From an uncultured bacterium (GTDB taxonomy: Bacteria; Cyanobacteriota; Vampirovibrionia; Gastranaerophilales; Gastranaerophilaceae), in NCBI GenBank assembly GCA_949300485.1, contig CASGEL010000009.1, forward strand, positions 1-57,978: a stretch of DNA of 57,978 nucleotides, written 5' to 3'. Of this stretch, positions 45,957 to 54,519 are shown in pieces (the stretch's first letter is position 1; each line of letters starts with the position of its first letter). The position numbers were made by a program, and so were the translations under genes. The notes beneath the pieces are model-generated. The model was given only the letters and a program-made list of their open reading frames with translations, ran no database searches and was not told where the DNA came from.

Positions 45957-46007
45957 TTAATTTATTTCTACTCCGGTAAGTCTTTTAATTCCAACCCGGC
46001 ACTCCAT
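45957..46007 (-). CDS. Possible 16-codon leader ORF upstream of metK
   Basis: On the minus strand an ATG at 46007 opens a 16-codon frame (MECRVGIKRLTGVEIN). Its TAA (45957-45959) overlaps the TAAGGAG ribosome site of metK. This is the geometry of translational coupling. The AGGAAA before its ATG is closer than optimal. The same stretch can form small stems (GCACT with AGTGC, CCGG with CCGG), so it could instead be an RNA leader. Evidence is positional only. Confidence 0.3.
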   Translation of the reverse strand: MECRVGIKRLTGVEIN

Positions 46008-46077
46008 TTTCCTATATAGTTTAGTGCAAATATTTTTTTTTAGCAAATTTTATGAATGATTTTTATAATATAAGTTA

Positions 46078-46114
46078 ATAAAAAGAGATACATTTTTAAT
46101 GTATCTCTTTTTAT
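46078..46114 (-). terminator. Terminator of prepilin/S74 copy 3
   Basis: A 16-bp stem (46078-46093 with 46099-46114) around a short T/A loop, 23 bases beyond the copy 3 stop on the minus strand, with a T-rich arm on both strands. Confidence 0.75.
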
Positions 46115-46136
46115 TTATGAATATAAAAATGTTTTA

Positions 46137-47873
46137 TTATTGAGCTTTGAGTTTATTTATTCTCATCGCTATACTGTCAACCTGAGATTTTAGTGTAGCA
46201 TTTTCTTTTTCTAAGTCTGCAATTTTTGTTTCTACATCTAATAAACGTTTAGTTATATTAACGATCTTTTTATCAAGTTCTTTTATTGCATTGATCGTTG
46301 CATAAAACATTTCATCCCAGCGTATTCTCAAGTATCCGTCTGAACCTTGAACTACGGAATTAGGAAATACTTTTGCTAGATCTTGTGCAATTACACCAAC
46401 ATGAGGTTTTTTATCAGGATCATTTTTAAATGTATAGTTGTATACTTTTAGTTTAAGAATTTCATTTAATCCGTCAGTACTCTTTGACCCAATATTTTTA
46501 AGTCGTCTATCTGAAACAGATGTATATAGATTAATACATCCACTGCTAAATGAATAACTATATGGAGAACTAGCGCATTTGCGATAATAGTCGTTATCTG
46601 TAGCCACCGAACCGCTCCCATAGCCATAGCCCCTATAATTTGGATGCTCTGTCGATCTTCCTGATATGTAGTTCATATCATGGAAATGGTACAACGAATT
46701 TCCACTTGTAAAATAAGGCCGTCCTCTGACTATTAAATTCCCATTAATAACTGTAGTTGTATTAGAACTTGTTTGATTAGCTAACACGCTTGTTCCAATA
46801 TTTGTATTTTGTATATTATGAATTTCGAGAACAGCATCACCCCCAAAATAATTTGGTTCTCCACCTATATAAGTAACTTGGTTAGAATTAGTGGTTCCTG
46901 ATAAATATCTTTCTGCTTCTGTTCCTGAGTGAGGTCCTGAATTTGCCCCGATACACGTTTTGTAAGAACCTGTAGTTACTTCAGAGCAAGCATTAGCTCC
47001 GATTGCAACATTATGAGAGCCTGTTGTTAGCTTACTCAGAGCATTTGCACCTACCGCAACGTTATGAGAGCCTGTTGTAATACTGCCTAGTGCATTATAT
47101 CCAATAGCTACGTTATTATTACTCAAATTATTTCCAGAAAAGGCTCCAATATAAATATTGTTTGAACCTCCAGTTCCAGTTGTTGCATTATAGCCTATAA
47201 TAGTGTTATTTGAACCAGTAGATACTTTAGAACCTGCACTAGCACCAATAAACGTATTATCGTTTCCTGTGGCCTGCTTTCCAGCCATATAGCCAATTGC
47301 GGTATTTCTTTCTGCCCCACTGATTTTTGCAAGAGCATTGTTTCCTATAGCTGTATTATATTTCCCTGTATTAATATTTGACAAAGAATCATAACCAATA
47401 GCAACATTATATTTTGCTCCAGAGGCAGTATTTTCATTTATATTTCTATAAGCTCCTCCAAGTAATGCATTATTTCCATCCATTAACCAAGACCCAGCAA
47501 ATGTCCCCCTGTCTGTTGTAGAAGATCTGCCATATCGGAATTGAATTTGGCGTTGTACTAATTCTTCTGAGGTAACTTCGCCTGATCTAATTACTAATTT
47601 TGAAAATGGTAAGTATGTTGCAGAAATATCATTTTTTCCATTTGGAGTTACCCCAAAGAATAGTTCTCCGGTGAATGAAGGATCTCCTGGATCATAATAT
47701 GCATCTAATGCAACTCTGTCTGCGTATTCCCAAACATTATATTTACTTGTGTAAGAAGATATTTTTCTTTTTGTAAATATTGGTGCAAAAGCTGCGAATA
47801 TAATTGACAAAATAAGCAATACCAGCATTATTTCAGCAAGGGTGTATGCCTGTTTCTTATTGTAAAATCTCAT
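46137..47873 (-). CDS. Prepilin / beta-roll / peptidase S74 chimera, copy 3
   Basis: A 578-aa paralogue in inverted orientation. The prepilin N-terminus is KKQAYTLAEIML with hydrophobic helix and FTKRK. The family region (VWEYADR...DAYYDPGD, FFGVTP) is followed by the most regular beta-roll of the three (about residues 148-310: GKYNTAIGNNALAKISG, GSHNVAVGANALSKLTTG). A Cys pair 11 apart (ACSEVTTGSYKTCIG) closes it. Then come GGDAVLEIHNI and LIVRGRPYF, the shortest variable segment (Tyr/Ser/Gly-rich, two Cys), and the S74 domain with SDRRLK at 454-459 plus a coiled coil. GGAGTTTGA upstream matches the leader of copy 1, which fixes the ATG at 47873. Confidence 0.9.
   Translation of the reverse strand: MRFYNKKQAYTLAEIMLVLLILSIIFAAFAPIFTKRKISSYTSKYNVWEYADRVALDAYYDPGDPSFTGELFFGVTPNGKNDISATYLPFSKLVIRSGEVTSEELVQRQIQFRYGRSSTTDRGTFAGSWLMDGNNALLGGAYRNINENTASGAKYNVAIGYDSLSNINTGKYNTAIGNNALAKISGAERNTAIGYMAGKQATGNDNTFIGASAGSKVSTGSNNTIIGYNATTGTGGSNNIYIGAFSGNNLSNNNVAIGYNALGSITTGSHNVAVGANALSKLTTGSHNVAIGANACSEVTTGSYKTCIGANSGPHSGTEAERYLSGTTNSNQVTYIGGEPNYFGGDAVLEIHNIQNTNIGTSVLANQTSSNTTTVINGNLIVRGRPYFTSGNSLYHFHDMNYISGRSTEHPNYRGYGYGSGSVATDNDYYRKCASSPYSYSFSSGCINLYTSVSDRRLKNIGSKSTDGLNEILKLKVYNYTFKNDPDKKPHVGVIAQDLAKVFPNSVVQGSDGYLRIRWDEMFYATINAIKELDKKIVNITKRLLDVETKIADLEKENATLKSQVDSIAMRINKLKAQ
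47011..47078 (-). repeat. 51-bp-period direct repeats coding beta-roll rungs (copy 3)
   Basis: A 17-base sequence at 47011-47027 recurs exactly at 47062-47078, again with a 51-base period, in the codons for the GSHNVA(V/I)GANA rungs. Confidence 0.75.
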
Positions 47874-47969
47874 TCTCAAACTCCATTTAAAACAATCTAT
47901 CTTGTATACTAGTATAACATATTTTTATATATTTTTCAATAACCTACAAATTTTGTTACATAATGAATT

Positions 47970-47999
47970 TAGACAGTATTTTTGTGATATTTTTATAGT
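47970..47999 (+). promoter_or_regulatory. Predicted promoter of valS
   Basis: TAGACA (47970-47975), an 18-base spacer and TATAGT (47994-47999), each one mismatch from consensus, 27 bases before the valS ATG. Confidence 0.5.
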
Positions 48000-48026
48000 A
48001 TTATATGCTTTAGAGAGGATAGACAG

Positions 48027-50675
48027 ATGCTAGCAACAAATATTGATGATTTACCTACAGTTTACAATGCAAAAGAAACTGAAGAGAAAATTTATAAGTT
48101 TTGGGAAGATAACGGATTTTTTAAGGCAGATGCTAAAAGTCCTAAAAAGCCTTATTCAATTGTTATACCGCCTCCAAATGTAACAGGTGTTTTGCATATG
48201 GGGCATGCTTTGGATGAAACATTACAAGATATATTGATTCGTTATCACAGAATGTCCGGTTATGAGGCTTTGTGGGTTCCGGGAACAGATCATGCCGGGA
48301 TTGCTACTCAAAATGTTGTTGAAAAGAAATTGAGAGAACAAGGATTATCCCGTCAAGAAGTTGGTCGTGATAAATTTCTTGAAATGACTTGGGAATGGGC
48401 AAATGAACATAAATCCAGAATATTGGATCAGTGTAAAAGGTTAGGTGCTTCATTTGACAGATCAAGAGAACGTTTCACTTTTGACAAGGGCTGTTCTGAG
48501 GCTGTCAAAGAAGTTTTTGTAAGGCTTTATGAAAAAGGATTAATATATAAAGGTGCATATATTGTAAACTGGTGTCCGAGATGTCAATCTGCTATTTCTG
48601 ATGTTGAAACAGAATATGAAACAGAACAAGGACATTTATGGGAAATTTCATATCCATTGAAGGGTGAATCCGGTGCTATTATTGTTGCAACTACAAGACC
48701 TGAAACTATATTTGGTGATGTTGCTATTGCAGTGCATCCATCCGATCATAAATACTCTGAATTAGTTGGGAAAACAGTTGTTGTTCCATTGACAGGCAGA
48801 GAAATACCTATTATTGCTGATGAGTATGTTGATAAAACATTTGGTACAGGTGCTGTAAAAATTACTCCTGCGCATGATCCAAATGATTTTGAGGTGGGTA
48901 AGCGTCATGGATTTGATCCTATATGGGTAATTGATGAGCAGGGAAGAATGAAAGCTTGTGGTGAAGTTCCTCCTGAATTACATGGTTTAGACAGATATGA
49001 AGCTCGTGAGAAAATTATTGGAATGCTTGAATATAACCACTTTTTATTAAGAGTAAAGGATCATGAGCATAATGTCGGAAAATGCCAGCGTTGCGGTACT
49101 ACTATTGAACCGCTATTATCAGAACAGTGGTTCGTAAAAATGAAACCGCTAGCAAAAGAAGCCATTGCTGCAGTTAAGGATGGCAGAATTAAGTTTATTC
49201 CAGAACGTTGGGAGAAAAACTATTTAGGCTGGATGGAAAATATAAGAGATTGGTGTATTTCTCGTCAATTATGGTGGGGACATCAAATTCCTGCTTATCA
49301 TAACAAATTAACAGGTGAAATGATTGTTGCAAAAGAAAATCCTGATCCGTCTGTTTGGGAACAAGAAACTGATGTTTTGGATACGTGGTTTTCTTCAGGT
49401 TTGTGGCCGTTTTCAACTTTGGGTTGGCCTAATACGGAAAGTGAAGACTTTAAAAAATTCTATCCTACAACCACTCTTGTAACCGGATTTGATATTATAT
49501 TTTTCTGGGTAGCAAGAATGATTACTATGGGGTTGGAATTTACAGGTAAAGCACCATTTTCTACAGTTTATATTCATGGTTTAATTCGTGATGAAAAAGG
49601 TCAGAAAATGTCTAAATCTAAGGGAAATACAATAGACCCTGTTGTTATTATTGATAAATACGGTTGTGATGCATTGAGATTTACAATGACATCATTATGT
49701 ACATACGGCGGTCAGGATATTAAAATTAGTGATGAACGTTTTGAATATGGCAGAAATTTTGCTAATAAAATTTGGAATGCTTCAAGATTTGTGCTGATGA
49801 ACCTTGACGGTGTTGATAATAATGATATTGATTATTCTAAACTAACAATTGCGGATAAATGGATTTTGGACAAATTAAACAATGTGGCAAAGGAAGTTAA
49901 TGCCAATATTGAAAATTACAGAATAGGTGAAACAGCTCACTTATTGTATGATTTCTTCTGGAATTCATACTGTGATTGGTATGTTGAAATTGCAAAAGTT
50001 CAGTTGCAGGATGTGTCACTTAAATTAAATACTCAAAGGGTATTACGCTATGTATTAGATATGTCTTTGAGATTATTACATCCTATAATGCCTCACATAA
50101 CAGAACGAGTCTGGCAGTTAATTCCTCAAAAAACTGACGTTAAAGCAATAATGCTTGCAGATTATCCTGTATATTCTGATAAGTTAAGTTTTTCTACAGA
50201 AGCTAAAGAAATGGAATTGGTGTTTGAAACTATAAAGTCTTTACGTAATGTCAGACAGAGTTTCAATATTCCAATGAGCTTGAAGTTTAATATAAATATT
50301 CATGCTACATCGGATGAGAAACCTATTTTTGAGGCAATTGAGAGTTATATCAAACGAATGGCAAAGGTTGAAGATATTTTATATTCAGATGCGGAGGCTC
50401 CTATCGCCAATAAATCAGCAACCGCAGTTGTTTCAGCTTCAAAAATTGAGATTCCTTTGGAAAATCTTATTGATTTTAACGAAGAAATAGCAAGACAGGA
50501 AAAGAAGCTAACAAAGCTTCAAAATGAAAAGAAATCATTAGAAGGCAGAATAAACAATCCTAAGTTTGTTGCTAATGCTCCTGCGGATTTGATTAAACAG
50601 ACAAAAGACAGAATAGATGAAATTAATATACAAGAAGAGTCAATAAAAGATTTGATAAATTCATTAAAAGCGTAA
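48027..50675 (+). CDS. valS: Valyl-tRNA synthetase
   Basis: Charges tRNA-Val with valine. The 882-aa class I synthetase has the PPPNVTGVLHMGHALDE signature (HIGH motif), the editing domain with TTRPETIFGDVAIAVHP, the KMSKSKGN loop, and the anticodon-binding domain. The C-terminal coiled-coil arm is LTKLQNEKKSLEGRI. The MPHITERVWQLIP motif is also present. AGAGAGGA precedes the ATG. The length is normal for the family, and a strong terminator follows. Confidence 0.98.
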   Translation: MLATNIDDLPTVYNAKETEEKIYKFWEDNGFFKADAKSPKKPYSIVIPPPNVTGVLHMGHALDETLQDILIRYHRMSGYEALWVPGTDHAGIATQNVVEKKLREQGLSRQEVGRDKFLEMTWEWANEHKSRILDQCKRLGASFDRSRERFTFDKGCSEAVKEVFVRLYEKGLIYKGAYIVNWCPRCQSAISDVETEYETEQGHLWEISYPLKGESGAIIVATTRPETIFGDVAIAVHPSDHKYSELVGKTVVVPLTGREIPIIADEYVDKTFGTGAVKITPAHDPNDFEVGKRHGFDPIWVIDEQGRMKACGEVPPELHGLDRYEAREKIIGMLEYNHFLLRVKDHEHNVGKCQRCGTTIEPLLSEQWFVKMKPLAKEAIAAVKDGRIKFIPERWEKNYLGWMENIRDWCISRQLWWGHQIPAYHNKLTGEMIVAKENPDPSVWEQETDVLDTWFSSGLWPFSTLGWPNTESEDFKKFYPTTTLVTGFDIIFFWVARMITMGLEFTGKAPFSTVYIHGLIRDEKGQKMSKSKGNTIDPVVIIDKYGCDALRFTMTSLCTYGGQDIKISDERFEYGRNFANKIWNASRFVLMNLDGVDNNDIDYSKLTIADKWILDKLNNVAKEVNANIENYRIGETAHLLYDFFWNSYCDWYVEIAKVQLQDVSLKLNTQRVLRYVLDMSLRLLHPIMPHITERVWQLIPQKTDVKAIMLADYPVYSDKLSFSTEAKEMELVFETIKSLRNVRQSFNIPMSLKFNINIHATSDEKPIFEAIESYIKRMAKVEDILYSDAEAPIANKSATAVVSASKIEIPLENLIDFNEEIARQEKKLTKLQNEKKSLEGRINNPKFVANAPADLIKQTKDRIDEINIQEESIKDLINSLKA

Positions 50676-50692
50676 TTTAGATGTTTATGAGT

Positions 50693-50729
50693 AAGAAGGA
50701 AGGAATTTTACGATTCCTTCTTTTTTTTG
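50693..50729 (+). terminator. Rho-independent terminator of valS
   Basis: AAGAAGGAA (50693-50701) pairs with TTCCTTCTT (50714-50722), and the right arm runs into a run of eight T. Confidence 0.85.
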
Positions 50730-50853
50730 AAAACAGATCTCTTTATTTAACAAAAGTATTAAGTAATCGTTACAAAGCTTTACATATTGCTGAAAATCTG
50801 TTAGTATGTACTGGTAATATAATGGTAGTGTCTATTAGACAATGGAGTTAATC

Positions 50854-51957
50854 ATGGTAACAAAAAAGGAAACATCAGATTTAGATTTTGAGGCATTATT
50901 AGATAAGTATGACTATAAGTTTCAGAAAGGCGACCTTGTCAAAGGTGTAATATGCGGTTTTGATAGTCAGGGAGTCATGGTTGATATCGGTGCAAAAACG
51001 TTGGCTGTAATTCCTACTTATGAAGCTGTAGATAAAGGTGAAAATATTGAAGAAAAATATCAAAAAGGTCAAGAAGGTGAATTTTTAATTATAAAAGAAG
51101 AAGATGAAGATGGTAAGTTCTTATTGTCTAAGAAGAAGGTTGACTTTGCATATGCTTGGAAAGAGTTAGAAAAAGCAAAAGCTGCAGATGATACTATTTT
51201 AGGTACTGTTGTTAGTATTGTAAAAGGCGGTATTTTGGTTGAAGTTTCCGGAGTTAGAGGATTTATTCCTTCTTCTCAGTTAAGAGCAAGAGAATCTGAA
51301 ATCGAAGTTGGCGCTAAGCTTGAGCTTAAGATTTTAACTCTTGATGTTCAACAGAATAATTTTATTTTATCTAATAAGAAGGTTTATGAAGATTCTGCTG
51401 AAGAAGCAAGAAAAAATATTTTTGCACAAATTGAGCCCGGACAAATAGTAAAGGGTGAAGTCGTAAGAATCACTGACTTTGGTGCATTTATTGATTTAGG
51501 AGGATTGGACGGATTACTTCCATTATCTCAGTTATCTTGGCGTTGGATTGATCATCCAAACGATATTTTAAAAGTTGGAGATAAAATTGATGTTGAAGTT
51601 ATTTCAGTTGATCATGACAAGCAGAGGGTTTCTTTGAGTTTAAAGAATTTGGAACCGGATCCTTGGATCGAAGCTGCTAAGAATATTAAAGAAGGCGATA
51701 AACTTGATGGTACAGTGACTCGTTTAAAACATTTTGGTGCATTTATTGAAGTTTATCCGGGAGTAGAAGCATTGCTTCCTCATAATGAAGTTATAGATTA
51801 TCAAAATGAACATAAAACAATTTTAAAAGTAGGTGACAGCATTAGCACATATATTTTAAAATTTAATCCAGAGGATAAGCGTATTGCTTTATCAGTTCAT
51901 AGTCAATCTGTTGTCCCGGAAGATCAACCTTCAGAAGAACCACAGGCTGAAGAATAA
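50854..51957 (+). CDS. rpsA: 30S ribosomal protein S1, four S1 domains
   Basis: An mRNA-binding ribosomal protein. The 367-aa product contains four S1 OB-fold repeats: about residues 20-90 (KGDLVKGVICGFDSQGVMVD), 105-170 (ILGTVVSIVKGGILVE), 190-260 (GQIVKGEVVRITDFGAFIDL) and 275-350 (GDKLDGTVTRLKHFGAFIEV). An acidic Gln/Glu tail follows. This is shorter than the six-domain E. coli S1 and closer to the reduced S1 of cyanobacteria and Gram-positives. TGGAG lies just before the ATG at 50854; an ATG at 50842 would sit upstream of that ribosome site. A strong terminator follows. Confidence 0.93.
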   Translation: MVTKKETSDLDFEALLDKYDYKFQKGDLVKGVICGFDSQGVMVDIGAKTLAVIPTYEAVDKGENIEEKYQKGQEGEFLIIKEEDEDGKFLLSKKKVDFAYAWKELEKAKAADDTILGTVVSIVKGGILVEVSGVRGFIPSSQLRARESEIEVGAKLELKILTLDVQQNNFILSNKKVYEDSAEEARKNIFAQIEPGQIVKGEVVRITDFGAFIDLGGLDGLLPLSQLSWRWIDHPNDILKVGDKIDVEVISVDHDKQRVSLSLKNLEPDPWIEAAKNIKEGDKLDGTVTRLKHFGAFIEVYPGVEALLPHNEVIDYQNEHKTILKVGDSISTYILKFNPEDKRIALSVHSQSVVPEDQPSEEPQAEE

Positions 51958-51983
51958 GGTTGAAATCTATAATAATATTTATT

Positions 51984-52016
51984 AAAACAGAGGCTTGTTA
52001 AAAGCCTCTGTTTTTT
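51984..52016 (+). terminator. Rho-independent terminator of rpsA
   Basis: A 13-bp stem AAAACAGAGGCTT (51984-51996) pairs with 52002-52014 around a five-base loop, followed by a T-run. Confidence 0.9.
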
Positions 52017-52115
52017 ATTGACTTTTAAATTTTTATCCTTAAATCAATATCATACATTTAGATGTTTATTACTCTTGAAAAGTAATACATAATAGGTCAA
52101 GAAAGAGTAGTAGAT

Positions 52116-52604
52116 ATGCCGTTCAGATACAGATTGCAGAAGATTTTGGACTTCAGAATTAACCAGAAAGAAGAACAGTTGATGAGGGTTCAAAAGGCTC
52201 AGCAGGCAGTGTATCAAGCGGAACAGGATATCAAGAAAAATAATCAAGATATTCTGGATACGAAAGAAGGTATGCGTCATGCTGATCCTATGATGTATGA
52301 ATCATATGACAATTTTTTAAAACATCTATGGAAAAAAGCTGAAGAATTAGAAATCGTGAGGCAGGATCTTCAAAAAAAACTTGATGTAGAAGTCGCTAAA
52401 TTAGTCAAATGCGAGCAAGCGGTTAAAGTTCTTGAGAAGCACAAAGAAAAAAACAAAGAAATCTATATTGCAGAAGAAAAAGCAGCAGAACTTAAGCAAT
52501 TTTCCGAATTAGGTGTTACAAGATTCTTTAAGCAAACTCAAGAACGCAACATAGAAGAAGAAAACGATATATTAAAACAATTAAAAGAAATAGAAGGTAT
52601 TTAA
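52116..52604 (+). CDS. fliJ: Flagellar export chaperone FliJ
   Basis: A cytoplasmic coiled-coil protein of the flagellar type III export ATPase complex, which helps present substrates to the export gate. The 162-aa product is one long helical hairpin. Its FliJ-type N-terminus FRYRLQKILDFRINQKEEQLMRV and heptad pattern match the family length (about 145-160 aa). Identification rests on this start, the coiled-coil fold and the flagellar neighbours. The next gene begins two bases after the stop. Confidence 0.85.
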   Translation: MPFRYRLQKILDFRINQKEEQLMRVQKAQQAVYQAEQDIKKNNQDILDTKEGMRHADPMMYESYDNFLKHLWKKAEELEIVRQDLQKKLDVEVAKLVKCEQAVKVLEKHKEKNKEIYIAEEKAAELKQFSELGVTRFFKQTQERNIEEENDILKQLKEIEGI

Positions 52605-52606
52605 TT

Positions 52607-53515
52607 ATGAGTATTAATGCAACATCATCCTCCGCAGCAAGTTCAGCATCTTCAACAGCACAGGTGTCCAGTGCTGCAAATTCCGAAAATGCTAAAAAAA
52701 CTTCAGCAGATTCTTCATTTAAAAAAGAAATGGATAAAGTTTCTTCATCTGAATCAGAGGCTAAAACAGATAAAAAGGACTCTGCTAATTCTGAAGATAG
52801 AGTGAATGCTGTAGATAACAATACGGATAAAGATAATGATTCTAATTCTGGATTAAAAGATGACAAGCAATTTTCTGATAGTACAAATGAGTTGTTTAAT
52901 CAGCAGAATATGACGTTAGAAGGAAATATTGACTACAGTAAATTTGCATCAATGTCTATGAATGATGTAAATTCGATGTTGTCTAATGATATTCAGCAAA
53001 TGATGAATACAAATAATTCGCTATCACCTCTTTCTGATTTATCTGCGGTGAGTAAAAACAGTGGGCTTATGAGTTTGGATTTTTCAAATAGTATTTCGAT
53101 GACACAGAATGATGCTGACTTTTTTATAAATTTAACTCAGAAAAATGATGTTTCAATGCAAAATATTGTTGCACAGGCTCAAAATATGGTAAATAACGGT
53201 GCTGAAACTAAGGAAGTAAAACAAAATATGCAGGTTTCTCAGACCTTGTTAAATGCTCTTTCTAATTCTAGAGAAACAAATCAACCTGTCAGAATAGATT
53301 TTGATCAGAATGTTTCAGTTATTTTAAGAGTGAATAAAGACGGTGTTATATCTGCGAACTTTATTCCTGGAGATAAAGCTGTTGAACAGTATTTGAGAAC
53401 AAATATTGATTCTTTGAAGGCTACTTTTGCTGAAAATGATTTACCATATTCTGACTTATCTTATTCAAACAGAGGTAGCAAACAACAAAAAGAAAATAGA
53501 AGAAATAATAAATAA
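52607..53515 (+). CDS. FliK-like flagellar hook-length control protein
   Basis: A 302-aa protein. The N-terminal 100 residues are Ser/Ala/Asp/Lys-rich and disordered, typical of FliK export and ruler regions. The middle is Asn/Met/Ser-rich. The C-terminal domain (about residues 220-290: VRIDFDQNVSVILRVNKDGVISANFIPG, then YLRTNIDSLKATFAENDL) follows the FliK Flg_hook pattern, which switches export specificity when the hook is complete. Proteins of this family diverge strongly, so the call rests on that C-terminal pattern and on the neighbours fliJ and flgF/G-like. It starts two bases after fliJ. Confidence 0.75.
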   Translation: MSINATSSSAASSASSTAQVSSAANSENAKKTSADSSFKKEMDKVSSSESEAKTDKKDSANSEDRVNAVDNNTDKDNDSNSGLKDDKQFSDSTNELFNQQNMTLEGNIDYSKFASMSMNDVNSMLSNDIQQMMNTNNSLSPLSDLSAVSKNSGLMSLDFSNSISMTQNDADFFINLTQKNDVSMQNIVAQAQNMVNNGAETKEVKQNMQVSQTLLNALSNSRETNQPVRIDFDQNVSVILRVNKDGVISANFIPGDKAVEQYLRTNIDSLKATFAENDLPYSDLSYSNRGSKQQKENRRNNK

Positions 53516-53530
53516 GGAGATTGGTACTCT

Positions 53531-54370
53531 ATGAATGATGCATTTATTACAGCTATTAATACTCAATATGCAACCGTAAATTGGATGGATGTAATTGCAG
53601 ATAATATGACCAACGTTTATACTCCTGGTTTTAAGGAAAAGCAGGTTAATTTTAAGACGTTCTTGGGCGGTGCAATAAATGACGATTATACAAAGAATAT
53701 GGGTCAGGGAAAATCAACTCCCGGTACTTCAAAAGATAACGTATTTTTAGAAGGAAAGGGCTTTTTTCTTACGAAAACACCGGAAGGAAAAAGTGTTTAT
53801 ACAAGATTAGGTGAATTTACGTTTGACGGAGAAGGCGTGTACCGAGCAAGCAACGGTAATACAGTACAAGGTTATATTCTGAACGATAAAGGTGAAATCA
53901 TGCAGGGTACAAAGCCTATAAGTGCTGATTTATACCAAGAAACTGCGTTGAAAGGCGGAGCATTGGATATCCCTACTACGAATATTAAACTATGGATAGA
54001 TCCTAATAACGGCAAATATTTGGGTAAATATGATGAGTACGAAATAAAAAATGATGGTACAATCGTGGGCAAAGCCGAAAGTGGCAAGAAGGTTGTACCT
54101 TTATATAGAATAACAACCAGAAATTTTCACAACTCAGCGGGTTTATATGAGTATAAAGACGGATGGTTTTTGGAAACTGAAGAGTCAGGAAAACCTGTAT
54201 TAGGTTGCGGAGAGATTCGTTCAGGACTTATAGAGCTCTCTAATGCCGATTTTAAGGGGAATATTTCTTATTATCAAATGGCAAAAGTTCAAATGGAAGT
54301 TGTTAATAAATTAATTTCTTCTAATAAAGAATTATTACAGCAGGCTATGCAAATGGTAAGTAGTTCGTAG
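53531..54370 (+). CDS. Flagellar hook/basal-body rod protein (FlgE/FlgF/FlgG family)
   Basis: A 279-aa axial flagellar protein. The N-terminal helix has the rod/hook signature (MDVIADNMTNVYTPGFKE, a variant of LDVIANNLANVNTPGFK). The core domain has GKGFFLTKTPEGKSVYTRLGEFTFDGEGVYRA, the flagellar hook fold. The C-terminal helix (YYQMAKVQMEVVNKLISSN) is the assembly element. At 279 aa it is nearest in length to FlgG/FlgF. An internal insert of about 50 residues near residue 145-190 makes exact assignment uncertain. It is third in the fliJ operon and is followed by a terminator, so this is a small isolated flagellar cluster. Confidence 0.88.
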   Translation: MNDAFITAINTQYATVNWMDVIADNMTNVYTPGFKEKQVNFKTFLGGAINDDYTKNMGQGKSTPGTSKDNVFLEGKGFFLTKTPEGKSVYTRLGEFTFDGEGVYRASNGNTVQGYILNDKGEIMQGTKPISADLYQETALKGGALDIPTTNIKLWIDPNNGKYLGKYDEYEIKNDGTIVGKAESGKKVVPLYRITTRNFHNSAGLYEYKDGWFLETEESGKPVLGCGEIRSGLIELSNADFKGNISYYQMAKVQMEVVNKLISSNKELLQQAMQMVSSS

Positions 54371-54401
54371 CTGTTGCATGATATTAAACTCCATTTTTTA
54401 C

Positions 54402-54424
54402 AAGAGGCAGAATGCCTCTTTTTT
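54402..54424 (+). terminator. Rho-independent terminator of the flagellar operon
   Basis: AAGAGGCA (54402-54409) and TGCCTCTT (54413-54420) form a perfect eight-bp stem with a GAA loop, followed by a T-run. Confidence 0.88.
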
Positions 54425-54519
54425 GTTTCAAATTTTATTTATAATATTTACTTATTTGCAAAATAATTGTAAAATTAATATATCACTTTGTTGTTGAATG
54501 TTAAAAGGAGTAGTTATTT

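Noticed and set aside
45945-46077. Known SAM riboswitch upstream of metK
   Set aside because: No SAM-I, SAM-II or SMK consensus could be matched by eye; only a short ORF and small stems are visible.
40451-47873. Trimeric autotransporter adhesins (YadA type) or a prophage tail region
   Set aside because: The rolls resemble YadA/tail-fibre repeats, but there is no YadA membrane anchor, no ESPR signal and no phage structural, packaging or integrase genes. The N-termini are prepilin-like.
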